A DNA stretch of 64,000 nt from Metapseudomonas boanensis (lineage in GTDB: Bacteria > Pseudomonadota > Gammaproteobacteria > Pseudomonadales > Pseudomonadaceae). The notes below the pieces were generated by a model that was given only the letters and a program-made list of their open reading frames with translations, was not told where the DNA came from and ran no database searches. Below are positions 44,125-53,904 of this stretch, one piece after another. Every line of letters starts with the position of its first letter. The first letter of the stretch is position 1. The DNA lies in NCBI RefSeq assembly GCF_018704125.1, contig NZ_JAGTIS010000010.1, positions 124,001 through 188,000 on the forward strand, written 5' to 3'. Made by a program: the position numbers and the translations under genes.

Positions 44125-45042
44125 ATGCAAACGACCAGTACTGTCTTGATGATCCGACCAGCGAGGTTCGCCTTTAATGCGGACACCGCTGTCAATAACC
44201 GATTTCAGCAACCTATTCTTGGTGCGGCAGCGGCACAAGACAAAGCGCTGGAAGAGTTCGACGGCTATGTTGATATTCTCCGCACGCATGGCGTCGAAGT
44301 CCTAGTTATCCAGGATACGCCCACCCCTCATACGCCCGACTCCATCTTCCCTAACAATTGGTGGAGCAGTCATGCCGATGGCAGCGTCGTGCTATATCCC
44401 ATGGAAGGTCGTAATCGGCGTCTTGAGCGGAACAAGGGTGTACTCCATGCACTTGAGCAGCACTTTGTTATTCACGAAACCATCGACCTGAGCCCACTGG
44501 AAGAGCAGAACATGTTTCTCGAGGGAACCGGAAGCATGGTTCTGGATCGTGAGCACCGCATCAGTTACGCCTGTTACTCCGGGCGTACTCACAGCGAGGC
44601 TCTGCGCCAGTTCGCAGAGCGCCTGGACTACCGTCTCTGCGTCTTCCACGCAGTAGATCGCCACCACACACCGATCTACCACAGCAACGTGATGATGAGT
44701 GTTGGTCGCGCTCTGTCGGTAGTCTGCTTGCAGGCGCTACCTGACATGCGAGAGCGCCAGGCTCTCGCGCGCTCACTTCGTAACACTGGAAAGGACATCC
44801 TGGCGCTTGACTTCGAACAACTGGAAGCTTTTGCCGGCAACATGCTTGAAATCCACAACAAGGACGGCCACGCGCTGCTGGTGATGTCCCGCAGTGCCTG
44901 GAAATCCCTGCAGCCTGCCCAGCGCGGACAGATTGAGCGACACGCCCACCCCGTAGTGGTGAATGTCGACCATATCGAACGCATTGGCGGCGGCAGCGCC
45001 CGTTGCATGCTCGCTGAAGTTCATCTACCGACGCGCCATTGA
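44125..45042 (+). CDS. ctlX: Citrulline/arginine hydrolase, CtlX-like amidinotransferase fold
   Basis: A 305-residue protein of the guanidine-modifying (DDAH/arginine deiminase) fold. Probable active-site residues: Asp72 in TPDSIFPNNW, Glu133 in EGTGSMV, His186 in YHSNVMM and nucleophile Cys294 in SARCMLAEVHLP near the C-terminus. Sequence and length match the CtlX group (citrulline utilisation hydrolase) more than classic arginine deiminase (about 410 residues). The next gene encodes an ornithine cyclodeaminase, so a route citrulline to ornithine to proline is plausible. Base composition is less GC-rich than the flanking core. Confidence 0.78.
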   Translation: MQTTSTVLMIRPARFAFNADTAVNNRFQQPILGAAAAQDKALEEFDGYVDILRTHGVEVLVIQDTPTPHTPDSIFPNNWWSSHADGSVVLYPMEGRNRRLERNKGVLHALEQHFVIHETIDLSPLEEQNMFLEGTGSMVLDREHRISYACYSGRTHSEALRQFAERLDYRLCVFHAVDRHHTPIYHSNVMMSVGRALSVVCLQALPDMRERQALARSLRNTGKDILALDFEQLEAFAGNMLEIHNKDGHALLVMSRSAWKSLQPAQRGQIERHAHPVVVNVDHIERIGGGSARCMLAEVHLPTRH

Positions 45043-45069
45043 TCCATAATTACAAAGCAGGAGATCAGC

Positions 45070-46116
45070 ATGACCCGTTATATCGACGTCACCGCAATGA
45101 GCCATCTGGTGGCGCAGAAAGGTTTAACTCAGTGCCTGTCTGAAATGGCCGAATACATCCATGAGGATTACATTCGCTGGCAGGACTTTGAGAAGTGCGC
45201 CCGCCTAGCCAACCACTCGCCGGAAGGCGTGATCGAATTGATGCCGGTTTCGGATGCATCTCTGTACGCTTTCAAGTACGTCAACGGTCACCCGAAAAAT
45301 ACCCAGCGCGGTATGTTGACCGTGATGGCTTTCGGCGCGTTGGGCAATGTCGATACCGGGAAACCAATGTTGCTCAGTGAAATGACCTTGACGACGGCGA
45401 TTCGTACCGCGGCCACCTCAGCCTTGGCGGCCCGTTATCTGGCGCGCGTTAACAGCCGCAGCATGGCGCTGATCGGCAACGGCTCGCAAAGCGAGTTCCA
45501 AGCTTTGGCGTTCCACAGTCTGCTGGGTATCAACGAGATTCGGTTGTACGACGTTGATGCACGGGCTACTGCCAAACTGGTCGCCAACCTGAGTTCCTAC
45601 CCGGCGATCAAGCTGATCCTGGCAGCCAGCGTAGCCGATGCTGTGCGCGGTGCTGATATCGTCACCACCGTTACCGCCGACAAGACCAACGCCACCATCC
45701 TCACCCCTGAGATGATCGAGCCCGGTATGCACCTCAATGCTGTCGGCGGTGACTGCCCGGGTAAGACTGAGTTGCACCGCGACATCGTTGAGGCCGCCCG
45801 AGTCATCGTCGAGTACGAGCCGCAAAGTCGCATAGAGGGCGAGATACAGCAGATGCCGGCTGACTCGCCGATCACCGAGTTTTGGCAGGTGGTCAATGGT
45901 CAGGTTGCCGGCCGTGAAAACGACGAGCAAGTCACATTGTTCGACTCGGTGGGTTTTGCCTTGGAGGACTATTCGGCGCTGCGCTACTTGTTCGACGTCG
46001 CCAAAGCACTTGACATTGGCCAGGAGATCGAACTGGTACCCGATCTAAAGGATCCGAAAGACCTGTTCGCCCGGCTCCAGCCTCAGGCTATGGCGTTGCA
46101 GAAAAAACGCGCCTGA
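45070..46116 (+). CDS. Ornithine cyclodeaminase-family protein
   Basis: A 348-residue ornithine cyclodeaminase/mu-crystallin family enzyme that would convert L-ornithine to L-proline and ammonia with bound NAD. Seen: substrate-binding region FKYVNGHPKNTQRG, LTTAIRTAATSALAARYLAR, dinucleotide-binding SMALIGNGSQSEFQALAF and the catalytic-Asp region LNAVGGDCPGKTEL. The length matches true ornithine cyclodeaminases (about 350). It is 27 bp after ctlX with an AGGAG site, so one operon. Confidence 0.9.
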   Translation: MTRYIDVTAMSHLVAQKGLTQCLSEMAEYIHEDYIRWQDFEKCARLANHSPEGVIELMPVSDASLYAFKYVNGHPKNTQRGMLTVMAFGALGNVDTGKPMLLSEMTLTTAIRTAATSALAARYLARVNSRSMALIGNGSQSEFQALAFHSLLGINEIRLYDVDARATAKLVANLSSYPAIKLILAASVADAVRGADIVTTVTADKTNATILTPEMIEPGMHLNAVGGDCPGKTELHRDIVEAARVIVEYEPQSRIEGEIQQMPADSPITEFWQVVNGQVAGRENDEQVTLFDSVGFALEDYSALRYLFDVAKALDIGQEIELVPDLKDPKDLFARLQPQAMALQKKRA

Positions 46117-46322
46117 TTGAATCGCGCCTGCCCTGCGAGCGCGGGGCAGGCCGACAATTCGTCGAAATAGCAGCCAAAACATTGAGTGGCACAGCGGATT
46201 CCGCTGTTGGTTGAGCTTTAACGGCGCATTAAGGCTGTCAAAAGCTGGCAAAACGACAAATAAAGCAGGCCGTCATCCCGCATTCTGCGCTTCGCGTAAC
46301 GTTCACCTAAGCCTTAACTACA

Positions 46323-46796
46323 ATGCGTTCGGGCAGACGTGAGACTCGCTCGCCGCATCAGGCCCAGCAACAGAACCTGCACACGCGTTTTGCGATGGTC
46401 TTCCAGCACTTCAATCTGTGGAGCCATATGACGGAGCTAGAAAATATCTGCATGGCGCTACGCCGCGTATTGGGTGTGGGCCAAAAGGCAGCCAAGGCAA
46501 GCGCTCGCGCTTATCTGGACAAGGTCGGTCTACCGAGTTGTGTCACCAACCAGTACCCAGCGTTCCTTTCCGGTGGCCAACAGCAACGTGTAGCCATCGC
46601 CCGAGCGCTGGCCCTGGAACCAGAGATTATCCTGTTTGACGAACCGACCTCGGCGCTGGAGCCAGAGTTTGTGGGGGAGGTGCTCAAAGTCATACAGACC
46701 TTGGCCGAGGAAGGCCGTACCATGCTCATGGTTACTCACGAAATGGGCTTTGCACAGCAGGTTTCCAGCGAGCTGGCGTTCTCACATCCAGGTTGA
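46323..46796 (+). pseudogene. Truncated amino-acid ABC transporter ATPase
   Basis: Residues from the Q-loop onward are intact: [57 protein letters not shown]. The N-terminal 70 or so residues with Walker A are missing, replaced by unrelated [20 protein letters not shown], and an in-frame TGA falls where the family continues (HPG-stop-VEEHGNAG). It cannot bind ATP normally. It was probably the ATPase of an importer that accompanied ctlX-ocd; no permeases remain. Confidence 0.85.
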
Positions 46797-46893
46797 GTCG
46801 AAGAACACGGCAATGCAGGTAACCTTGATAACCCAGAAAGTGAGCGACTTTAGCAATTTCTGTCCATCCGCCTGAAGTGAAAGTGTGATAGCG

Positions 46894-47400
46894 ATGAGTA
46901 CGAAGGCAAACGGCACCAATTCTTTGGCTCCTCTGGATCGCATTGACGAAGCCATCCTCGACGTCCTACGCCATGATGGAAGAATTACCTATGAGAAACT
47001 TTCGTCATTGGTGCACTTGACTCCGAGGCCTTGCCTGGAAAGGGTCCGTAAGTTAGAGAGACGTGGCGTCATTCGCGGTTATGGCGCCATCATCGATGTG
47101 CAGATGGTTTCACCAGGATTATCACTGCTGGTCCTGGTCGCGCTTTCTAACCAGAGCGGACGCGCCGCCCAGAAGGCCTTCGAGGCATGCGTCACGGCTT
47201 GTCCACAGGTGTTCGAATGTCAGCTGATCAGCGGTCCGTTCGACTACAGCCTACGCATGCGTTGTAAGGACATGGAGCACTATCGCGTGCTCACCGAAAC
47301 TTGGCTGAATAATTCTGAATTGCACATCGATAAACTTGTCGCGCATCCCGAGTTATCTGTTGTGAAAAGCACTACTAGTTACATGAACTGTCTGTCGTAA
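46894..47400 (+). CDS. Lrp/AsnC-family regulator
   Basis: A 168-residue regulator with N-terminal wHTH (LDRIDEAILDVLRHDGRITYEKLSSLVHLTPRPCLERVRKLERRGVIRGYGAIID) and a RAM effector domain (LLVLVALSN...VFECQLISGPFDYSLRMRCKDMEHYRVLTETWL). Probably controls the ctlX-ocd operon in response to an amino acid. Start ATG 46894 preferred over GTG 46885. Confidence 0.88.
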   Translation: MSTKANGTNSLAPLDRIDEAILDVLRHDGRITYEKLSSLVHLTPRPCLERVRKLERRGVIRGYGAIIDVQMVSPGLSLLVLVALSNQSGRAAQKAFEACVTACPQVFECQLISGPFDYSLRMRCKDMEHYRVLTETWLNNSELHIDKLVAHPELSVVKSTTSYMNCLS

Positions 47401-47800
47401 AGCGACAATGCAATATGCGAAGTCGAAATCATAATTAGTCTTGGGTGCCTGTCTTGCGAGTTCAAGCTCCATTTGATCAGTAAAGGTGGCTCTCGGGGTT
47501 GCGAAACATGTTTCAGGTTTCGTGCTGTCGAAATATTGAGAAAAATTCCTGACTCAACCAATTTTAAATGGACTTTGCCCGATTTTTTTGTCGGAGTTTA
47601 TACCCTTCGGCGTTGAGTTTTTTAATGCATGGATGGATGTGATTAGAGTAGGTGATGGTTGTTAATAAGTGTTCTAAACAATAAAAACAAATGAGTTATG
47701 TAAGGCAGATGATTGTTTGTGAGTACTAGCCGAGCACAAGGCAATATCGCTGCCTTTGGCCGCAGTAGCCGGGCCGGTCATCTTCGAAGCGGGGAAGAAT
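47401..47800. other. 400-bp AT-rich gap
   Basis: Markedly AT-rich between about 47560 and 47720, with T runs, in contrast to the flanks. No gene recognised. It probably contains the terminator of the Lrp gene and the promoter of the chemoreceptor gene; its composition also suggests an insertion junction. Confidence 0.5.
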
Positions 47801-49762
47801 ATGCGTGGTTTTGCCGATTTGCGCGTGGCCTACAAGATTGCCCTGGTGCCCGTCCTGCTTGGTGGGTTGTTGGTGGTGCTGGGGGTGGTGTCTTCGGCAA
47901 GCCTGCGGAGTATCGCCAGCCGGGTGGAGGTGGTAACTCAGGATCTTGGGCCGAGCCTGGATCGGTTGGCGAAGGTAGCCGACGGCATGAGTCGTCTGCA
48001 GTTGGTCGTGCGTCAATATGCTCGCACCGGCGAGCCGGAGGCCGAGTTGCGTTTCAGCGAGCTGGATGCGGTGCTCAAAACGGCACTGGAGCAGGCTCGC
48101 GAGCGGATGCAACAGGCGGATAGCCAGCGTCAACTGGATGAAGTGCAAGTCCTGCTCGACCAGTACCGTCGACTGTTTAGCGAGCAGCTGGTACCACTCA
48201 GCCAGGAGCGCAAGCAACTGGTGGAGGTGGAGCTGGCCGGGCACGGCCAGGCCATTGAAACTGTCCTTTCGTCGGTGCTGTCCAACGCGCAGCAGGATTT
48301 CAACCTGGATGCGGTGTTCTATTCCAGCGCCGGCATGCGCAGCCTGCTGCTGGGTAGCCAGAATCTGTACCGCTTTCTGCAGGAAAACCAGCCGGAGCAG
48401 GTGACGGCCTATCGCAGTGAGCTGCAGAGTGCGCAGAGCAGCATTGGCGTACTGCGCGATCGAAGCAGTAGCGAAGGCCTCAAGAGCAAACTGAACGAAG
48501 CGCTCGTCAGCCTGGACAAGTACCAGGCGGCGGCGGACCGCACGCTGCAGCTGGTCGAGGCGCGCAACCAGACCTTGGCGGAAATGGCGAGCATTGATCC
48601 GCAGATCGCCGATCATGCCAGCCGCTTGCAGCAGGACATCATGCAGGCCATGGAGCGTGCATCCAGCGCAGCGGATAGCACGGTGGAGGCGGTTAACCGG
48701 CTGCTCTGGGGCCTGGTGCTGGCTGCCCTGCTGTGCGGCAGCCTGGTGGCCTACGCGGTGGGTTCCATGCTGGTGCGCAGCATCTCGCGGATTAACCGTC
48801 TGCTGCAGGACATGGCCGAGGGTGAGGGTGATTTGACTCGCCGACTGCCAGTGCAGGGGCGCGATGAGCTGGGGCGATTGGCTGAGAGCTTCAATACCTT
48901 CATCGAGAAGATCCGCCGTACTGTGGTCGAGGTGGCGAAGGCTTCGGGCCAGCTTGAGCAGGCTTCCGGTGGGCTGGAACAGACGGCGGATGGTGCGCAC
49001 CGCCAGGTCACCAGTCAGCGTGACGAGAACAGCCTGATTGCCTCGGCCGTCACCGAGATGGCCGCCAGTGCTCAGGAAGTGGTGAATGCCGCTGGCCAGG
49101 GCGAGATGCTGTCTCGTGAGGCGCGCCGCGCCGCCAGCAGTGGCCAGGAGTGCGTGCAGGCCAGCCGGGTCGCGATGCAGGGGCTGGTCGGGCGTATCGA
49201 GCGGCTGGCCGAGGTGATCGACTTGCTTGGTGCCGACAGCAAAAGTATTGGGTCGGTCCTGGAGGTGATCGGGGCCATTGCTGAGCAGACCAACCTGCTG
49301 GCGTTGAATGCCGCTATCGAGGCAGCGCGGGCCGGCGAAGCCGGGCGAGGCTTTGCCGTGGTGGCCGACGAGGTGCGCTCGCTGGCGCAGCGTACTCAAC
49401 AATCGACTGCAGAGATTCGCGGAATCATTGAAGCGCTGCAGGGTCGCACACGCGAATCGATGCTAATGATGTCGGACAGCCAGCAAGCCATGAAACTGGC
49501 CAGCAGCAGCGCCCAGACAACCGATGCGGCATTGCAGAGCATCATCGGGGCGGTCGATGCGATCGATGGCAACATTCAGCACATCACCCTGGCGGCCAAC
49601 GAGCAGGCGCGGGTGGCCGAAGAGGTGGGCACTGGTGTCGTCCGCCTCGGAGGCCTGACTCAGGACAGTATCGCCACCATGGAGCAGACACATGCCGCAG
49701 CGACTGATATCCGCCGGCTCGATAGTCGGCTAACGCGCCTGATCGAGCAGTTCCGCGTGTGA
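47801..49762 (+). CDS. Methyl-accepting chemotaxis protein
   Basis: A 653-residue transmembrane chemoreceptor. TM1 about 11-32, a large all-helical periplasmic sensor of some 265 residues (size fits a helical bimodular HBM domain), TM2 about 300-322, HAMP ([28 protein letters not shown]) and the signalling tip [43 protein letters not shown]. Start ATG 47801 gives the short cytoplasmic N-terminus [12 protein letters not shown]. Location between two amino-acid-use clusters suggests amino-acid or related carboxylate attractants, but ligand residues were not identified. Confidence 0.92.
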   Translation: MRGFADLRVAYKIALVPVLLGGLLVVLGVVSSASLRSIASRVEVVTQDLGPSLDRLAKVADGMSRLQLVVRQYARTGEPEAELRFSELDAVLKTALEQARERMQQADSQRQLDEVQVLLDQYRRLFSEQLVPLSQERKQLVEVELAGHGQAIETVLSSVLSNAQQDFNLDAVFYSSAGMRSLLLGSQNLYRFLQENQPEQVTAYRSELQSAQSSIGVLRDRSSSEGLKSKLNEALVSLDKYQAAADRTLQLVEARNQTLAEMASIDPQIADHASRLQQDIMQAMERASSAADSTVEAVNRLLWGLVLAALLCGSLVAYAVGSMLVRSISRINRLLQDMAEGEGDLTRRLPVQGRDELGRLAESFNTFIEKIRRTVVEVAKASGQLEQASGGLEQTADGAHRQVTSQRDENSLIASAVTEMAASAQEVVNAAGQGEMLSREARRAASSGQECVQASRVAMQGLVGRIERLAEVIDLLGADSKSIGSVLEVIGAIAEQTNLLALNAAIEAARAGEAGRGFAVVADEVRSLAQRTQQSTAEIRGIIEALQGRTRESMLMMSDSQQAMKLASSSAQTTDAALQSIIGAVDAIDGNIQHITLAANEQARVAEEVGTGVVRLGGLTQDSIATMEQTHAAATDIRRLDSRLTRLIEQFRV

Positions 49763-50048
49763 TTCACAGTGACAGTTGGTCGCTCGCATCCAGGTCATGG
49801 GCGTTCCGCTCGGTAAGGTCAGAAGCGTTTGGAATGTTCAGAGTCGTTCTTTCGTTTGAGGCGCTGTCGCTTCCTTGTTTGCATCGGTATCTGGAAACAG
49901 CTCGCCGCTTTGCCGCGTGATGCAATCTTCCTGGCCTGCTGGTCGTCTGCTTGACGCAATCCAGACCGCTGATGGCGCATCACTGTTAGGCGGGGGGCGC
50001 AGCGGCCTCGCATTATTCTTAACGCATAAAATAACAAGAGGTACTCAT

Positions 50049-50822
50049 ATGACTGGCTCAGCGCCCGCGCTGGAAATTCGCAACCTGCACAAGCGTTACG
50101 GCGATAACCAGGTGCTCAAGGGCATTTCCCTCACCGCCCGCGACGGCGATGTGATTTCCATCCTCGGTTCTTCCGGCTCCGGCAAGTCCACCTTCCTGCG
50201 TTGCATCAACTTGCTGGAAAACCCGCACCAGGGCCAGATCCTGGTCAACGGCGAAGAGCTTAGGCTCAAGCAGGGCAGCAGCGGCGAGCTGCAGGCCGCC
50301 GACAACAAGCAGATCAACCGCATGCGTAGCGAGATCGGCTTCGTCTTCCAGAACTTCAACCTCTGGCCACACATGACGGTGCTCGACAACATCATCGAAG
50401 CCCCGCGCCGCGTGCTCGGCCAGAGCAGGGCCGAGGCCACCGAAATCGCCGAAGCCTTGCTGGCCAAGGTCGGCATCGCCGACAAGCGCCACGTCTATCC
50501 GACCCAGCTGTCCGGCGGCCAGCAGCAGCGTGCGGCCATCGCCCGCACCCTGGCCATGCAGCCGAAGGTGATCCTGTTCGACGAACCTACCTCGGCGCTC
50601 GACCCGGAGATGGTCCAGGAGGTGCTTAACGTGATCCGCGCGCTGGCCGAAGAAGGCCGCACCATGCTGCTGGTCACCCACGAAATGAACTTCGCCCGGA
50701 ACGTTTCCAGCGAAGTGGTGTTCCTTCACCAGGGGTTGGTAGAAGAGCAGGGACCGCCCGAGCAGGTTTTTGACAACCCGCAATCGGCTCGCTGCAAACA
50801 ATTCATGTCCAGCAATCGCTAA
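50049..50822 (+). CDS. Basic-amino-acid-type ABC transporter ATPase
   Basis: A 257-residue HisP/AotP/OccP-type ATPase with the insertion typical for basic amino-acid/opine importers (EELRLKQGSSGELQAADNKQINRMRSEIGFVFQNFNLWPHMT). Walker A GSSGSGKST, signature [16 protein letters not shown], Walker [21 protein letters not shown] 50049 has AGAGG upstream. First of a four-gene operon. It is the intact counterpart of the truncated ATPase at 46323. Confidence 0.93.
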   Translation: MTGSAPALEIRNLHKRYGDNQVLKGISLTARDGDVISILGSSGSGKSTFLRCINLLENPHQGQILVNGEELRLKQGSSGELQAADNKQINRMRSEIGFVFQNFNLWPHMTVLDNIIEAPRRVLGQSRAEATEIAEALLAKVGIADKRHVYPTQLSGGQQQRAAIARTLAMQPKVILFDEPTSALDPEMVQEVLNVIRALAEEGRTMLLVTHEMNFARNVSSEVVFLHQGLVEEQGPPEQVFDNPQSARCKQFMSSNR

Positions 50823-50841
50823 AACACGGAACAAGAGTGCA

Positions 50842-51594
50842 ATGAATAACTACAAGAAGATCCTGCTGGCTGCGGCCGCCACCCTCGCTCTCGGCACCAG
50901 CGCCGTAGCCGCCGACAAGCTGAAGATCGGCACCGAAGGTGCCTACCCGCCCTTCAACCTGATCGACGCCAGCGGCAAGCCGGGCGGCTTCGACGTCGAC
51001 ATCGCCCAGGCGCTGTGCGCCCAGATGAAGGTCGAGTGCGAAGTGGTCACCTCAGACTGGGACGGCATCATCCCGGCTCTCAATGCAAAGAAATTCGACG
51101 CCATAGTCGCCTCCATGTCGATCACCGACGAGCGCAAGCAGGCGGTGGACTTCACCACCCCTTACTACACCAACAAACTGCAATACATCGCCCCCAAAGC
51201 CACCGACTTCAAGACCGACAAGGCCAGCCTCAAAGGCAAGGTGATCGGCGCCCAGCGCGCCACCATCGCCGGCACCTGGCTGGAGGACAACATGAGCGAT
51301 GTGGTCGACATCAAGTTCTACGACACCCAGGAAAACGCCTACCTCGACCTCGCTTCCGGCCGCCTCGACGGCGTGCTGGCTGACAAGTTCGTCAACTGGG
51401 AATGGCTGAAGAGCGACGCCGGCAAGGACTTCGAGTTCAAGGGCGACCCGGTCTTCGACAACGACAAGATCGGCGTGGCCGTACGCAAGGGTGACCCGCT
51501 GCGCGAGAAGCTGGACGCCGCGCTGCAAGCCATAGTCGCCGATGGCACCTATCAGAAGATCAACGCCAAGTACTTCCCCTTCAGCATTTACTGA
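50842..51594 (+). CDS. Periplasmic basic-amino-acid-binding protein
   Basis: A 250-residue LAO/HisJ-type binding protein. Signal peptide about 1-23 (NNYKKILLAAAATLALGTSAVAA), then DKLKIGTEGAYPPFNLIDASGKPGGFDVDIAQALCAQMKVECEVVTSDWDGIIPALNAKKFDAIVASMSITDERKQAVDFTTPYY, strongly typical of lysine/arginine/ornithine binders, including the aligned Ser-Ile-Thr-Asp-Glu-Arg ligand-contact segment. Start fixed by ACAAGAG and the signal peptide. Confidence 0.92.
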   Translation: MNNYKKILLAAAATLALGTSAVAADKLKIGTEGAYPPFNLIDASGKPGGFDVDIAQALCAQMKVECEVVTSDWDGIIPALNAKKFDAIVASMSITDERKQAVDFTTPYYTNKLQYIAPKATDFKTDKASLKGKVIGAQRATIAGTWLEDNMSDVVDIKFYDTQENAYLDLASGRLDGVLADKFVNWEWLKSDAGKDFEFKGDPVFDNDKIGVAVRKGDPLREKLDAALQAIVADGTYQKINAKYFPFSIY

Positions 51595-51651
51595 TCGACC
51601 CGACTGGCGTGGCTCCCATGGGGCGCGCCAGTCCCTGCGATGGTTTGAATT

Positions 51652-52347
51652 ATGACTCTCGATCTCTATGGCTTCGGCCCGGCGTTGGCCGCTGGCGCTC
51701 TGATGACCATCAAGCTGGCGCTGTCGGCGTTGTTGCTGGGCCTGCTGCTCGGCCTGTTCGGTGCGTTGGCCAAGACGTCCCCGTACAAGCCGTTGCAATG
51801 GCTGGGTGGCAGCTATTCGACCCTGGTGCGCGGCGTGCCCGAACTGCTCTGGGTGCTACTGATCTATTTCGGCACGGTCAACCTGCTGCGCAGCCTGGGT
51901 GAGCTTATCGGCTATCCGGAGTTGGAGCTCAGCGCCTTCGCCGCCGGCAGCATTGCCCTAGGCCTGTGCTTCGGCGCCTACGCCACCGAGGTGTTTCGTG
52001 GCGCGATCCTGGCCATCCCTAAGGGACACCGTGAAGCCGGCATGGCGCTGGGCATTTCCAGGGGCCGCGTCCTCTGGCGGGTGATCCTGCCGCAGATGTG
52101 GCGCATCGCCCTGCCGGGTCTGGGCAACCTGTTTATGATCCTGATGAAGGACACCGCGCTGATCTCGGTGATTGGCCTGGAGGAAATCATGCGTCGCTCG
52201 CAAATCGCCGTGACCGCCAGTAAGGAACCCTTCACTTTCTATCTGGTGGCCGCGTTCATCTACCTGAGCCTGACCATCATCGCCATGAGCGGCCTGTTCG
52301 CTCTAGAGAAGCGCGCTGGTCGTGGTTTCGTGAGGGCAGCCGCATGA
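51652..52347 (+). CDS. Amino-acid ABC transporter permease (HisQ/AotQ-like)
   Basis: A 231-residue PAAT permease: STLVRGVPELLWVLLIYFGTVNLLRSLGELIG early on and the coupling loop GMALGISRGRVLWRVILPQMWRIALPG. Its stop overlaps the next start by 4 bp. Confidence 0.92.
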   Translation: MTLDLYGFGPALAAGALMTIKLALSALLLGLLLGLFGALAKTSPYKPLQWLGGSYSTLVRGVPELLWVLLIYFGTVNLLRSLGELIGYPELELSAFAAGSIALGLCFGAYATEVFRGAILAIPKGHREAGMALGISRGRVLWRVILPQMWRIALPGLGNLFMILMKDTALISVIGLEEIMRRSQIAVTASKEPFTFYLVAAFIYLSLTIIAMSGLFALEKRAGRGFVRAAA

Positions 52348-53033
52348 ACTGGGAATTAATCATCAAGTGGCTACCGCGGATCGCCGAGGGCGCTTGGCTG
52401 ACACTGGAGCTGGTCGGTATCGCGGTGATCGCCGGACTGCTCCTGGCCCTGCCGCTGGGTATCGCACGGTCGTCGCGGCAGTGGTGGTTGCGTGCTCTGC
52501 CCTACGGCTACATCTTCTTCTTCCGTGGCACGCCGCTGCTCGTCCAGCTGTTCCTGGTCTACTACGGCCTGGCGCAGTTCGAGGCCGTGCGCCAGGGACC
52601 GCTCTGGCCTTATCTGCGCGACCCCTACTGGTGCGCGATCATCACCCTGACCCTGCACACCGCGGCCTATATCGCCGAGATCCTGCGCGGCGCGATCCAG
52701 GCGATCCCTCCGGGCGAGATCGAGGCGGCCCGGGCACTGGGCATGTCACGAGCGACGGCGCTGCTGCACATCATCCTGCCACGGGCAGCGCGCATCGGCC
52801 TGCCGGCCTATAGCAACGAGGTGATTCTGATGCTCAAGGCCAGCGCTCTGGCCAGTACCATCACCCTACTGGAACTGACCGGCATGTCGCGCACCATCAT
52901 CGCCCGCACCTACCAGCCGGTGGAGATCTTCTTCGTCGCCGGGGTGTTTTACCTGGTGGCTGCTTATGTTCTGGTGCAGGGCTTCCGGCTGCTGGAGCGG
53001 CGCCTGCGGGTGGATGCCTGTCAGGGGCGCTGA
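52344..53033 (+). CDS. Amino-acid ABC transporter permease (HisM/AotM-like)
   Basis: A 229-residue PAAT permease with YIFFFRGTPLLVQLFLVYYGLAQFEAVRQ, RDPYWCAIITLTLHTAAYIAEILRGAIQAIP and coupling loop ALGMSRATALLHIILPRAARIGLPAYSNEVILMLKASALAS, matching AotM/HisM. Completes the importer 50049-53033. Confidence 0.92.
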   Translation: MNWELIIKWLPRIAEGAWLTLELVGIAVIAGLLLALPLGIARSSRQWWLRALPYGYIFFFRGTPLLVQLFLVYYGLAQFEAVRQGPLWPYLRDPYWCAIITLTLHTAAYIAEILRGAIQAIPPGEIEAARALGMSRATALLHIILPRAARIGLPAYSNEVILMLKASALASTITLLELTGMSRTIIARTYQPVEIFFVAGVFYLVAAYVLVQGFRLLERRLRVDACQGR

Positions 53034-53040
53034 TGCGGCT

Positions 53041-53068
53041 CACCTGCCCTCTCCATGAGGGGCAGGTG
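53041..53068 (+). terminator. Hairpin after ABC transporter operon
   Basis: Arms CACCTGCCC / GGGCAGGTG, 10-nt loop, 7 bp past the last permease stop. No T run. Confidence 0.55.
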
Positions 53069-53181
53069 CTGGCCTTACGACCCCTCGCGCTTTGTGCGAT
53101 TGGCCGGTACCGGCTGTGTCTCCTCCTATCTTTCGAGCCTCTCCAGCGTTTGCTGGTAGAGGCTTTTGTGCAATGCATCAT

Positions 53182-53238
53182 CGCGGATGAATCCGTTCCT
53201 ATAAGAACCGCCCGATTGTAGGAGCGGATTTATCCGCG
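53182..53238. repeat. REP-type inverted repeat
   Basis: Left arm CGCGGATGAATCCGTTCCTA and right arm TAGGAGCGGATTTATCCGCG, complementary with three mismatches, of the GTAGGAGC family, 30 bp upstream of the Lrp-family start codon. Confidence 0.65.
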
Positions 53239-53268
53239 GTTGGAATGAAGTCTTGAGGTCTGTCCTGA

Positions 53269-53730
53269 ATGTCTGATTTGAACGCTTTGCGCCTGGACGG
53301 TATCGATAGCCAGTTGATCGCAGCGCTGCAACTCAACGCCCGGGAGAGCGTGGCCATGCTGGCGCGCAAGCTCGGTATCGCGCGGACCACGGTGATCTCA
53401 CGGATCGCCCGCCTGGAGAAGAGCAAGGTCATCGCCGGCTACGGCCTGCGCCTTGGTCAGCGCGTGCTGGATGGGGGGCTACAAGCCTACGTGGGGATGA
53501 CCCTGCAGCCGCGCTCCAGCAAGGAGGTGCTACGCCGCCTGACTGCCATGGCGGAGGTGCAGCAGTTGTGCACGGTGAGCGGTGAGTTCGACTTCGTTGC
53601 CTGGGTGCGGGCCGACTCGCCGGAGCGCCTGGACGAGCTGCTGGATGAAATCGGCGCGGTGGACGGGGTAGAGAAAACCACCTCTTCAATCATTCTGTCC
53701 TGCAAGCTGGACCGCGGGCAAAAATTGTAA
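53269..53730 (+). CDS. Lrp/AsnC-family regulator
   Basis: A 153-residue regulator: wHTH LDGIDSQLIAALQLNARESVAMLARKLGIARTTVISRIARLEKSKVIAGYGLRLG and RAM domain (YVGMTLQPRSSKEVLRRLTAMAEVQQLCTVSGEFDFVAWVRADSPERLDELLDEIGAVDGVEKTTSSIILSCKLDRG). Lies between the basic-amino-acid importer and the convergent saccharopine-dehydrogenase-family gene and probably regulates both. Confidence 0.9.
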   Translation: MSDLNALRLDGIDSQLIAALQLNARESVAMLARKLGIARTTVISRIARLEKSKVIAGYGLRLGQRVLDGGLQAYVGMTLQPRSSKEVLRRLTAMAEVQQLCTVSGEFDFVAWVRADSPERLDELLDEIGAVDGVEKTTSSIILSCKLDRGQKL

Positions 53731-53852
53731 GGGGGGCGATCGTTCCCCGATTCTGCGCGGGGGTGCATCTTTAGCCGCTCCGCGGCTGGGGCGTAGAGTG
53801 TCCCCGGCTGAATGCCCACGTTGGAACGTGGAAGCCAGCAAAAAACAGCAGG

Positions 53853-53882
53853 CAAAAAAATGCCAGCGGTCAAGCCGCTGGC
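53853..53882 (-). terminator. Rho-independent terminator of saccharopine-dehydrogenase-family gene
   Basis: On the reverse strand GCCAGCGG-CTTGA-CCGCTGGC followed by A and seven T, 22 bp beyond the stop at 53905. Confidence 0.85.
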
Positions 53883-53904
53883 GGGTGGGAACAGCCTGAG
53901 TAGC

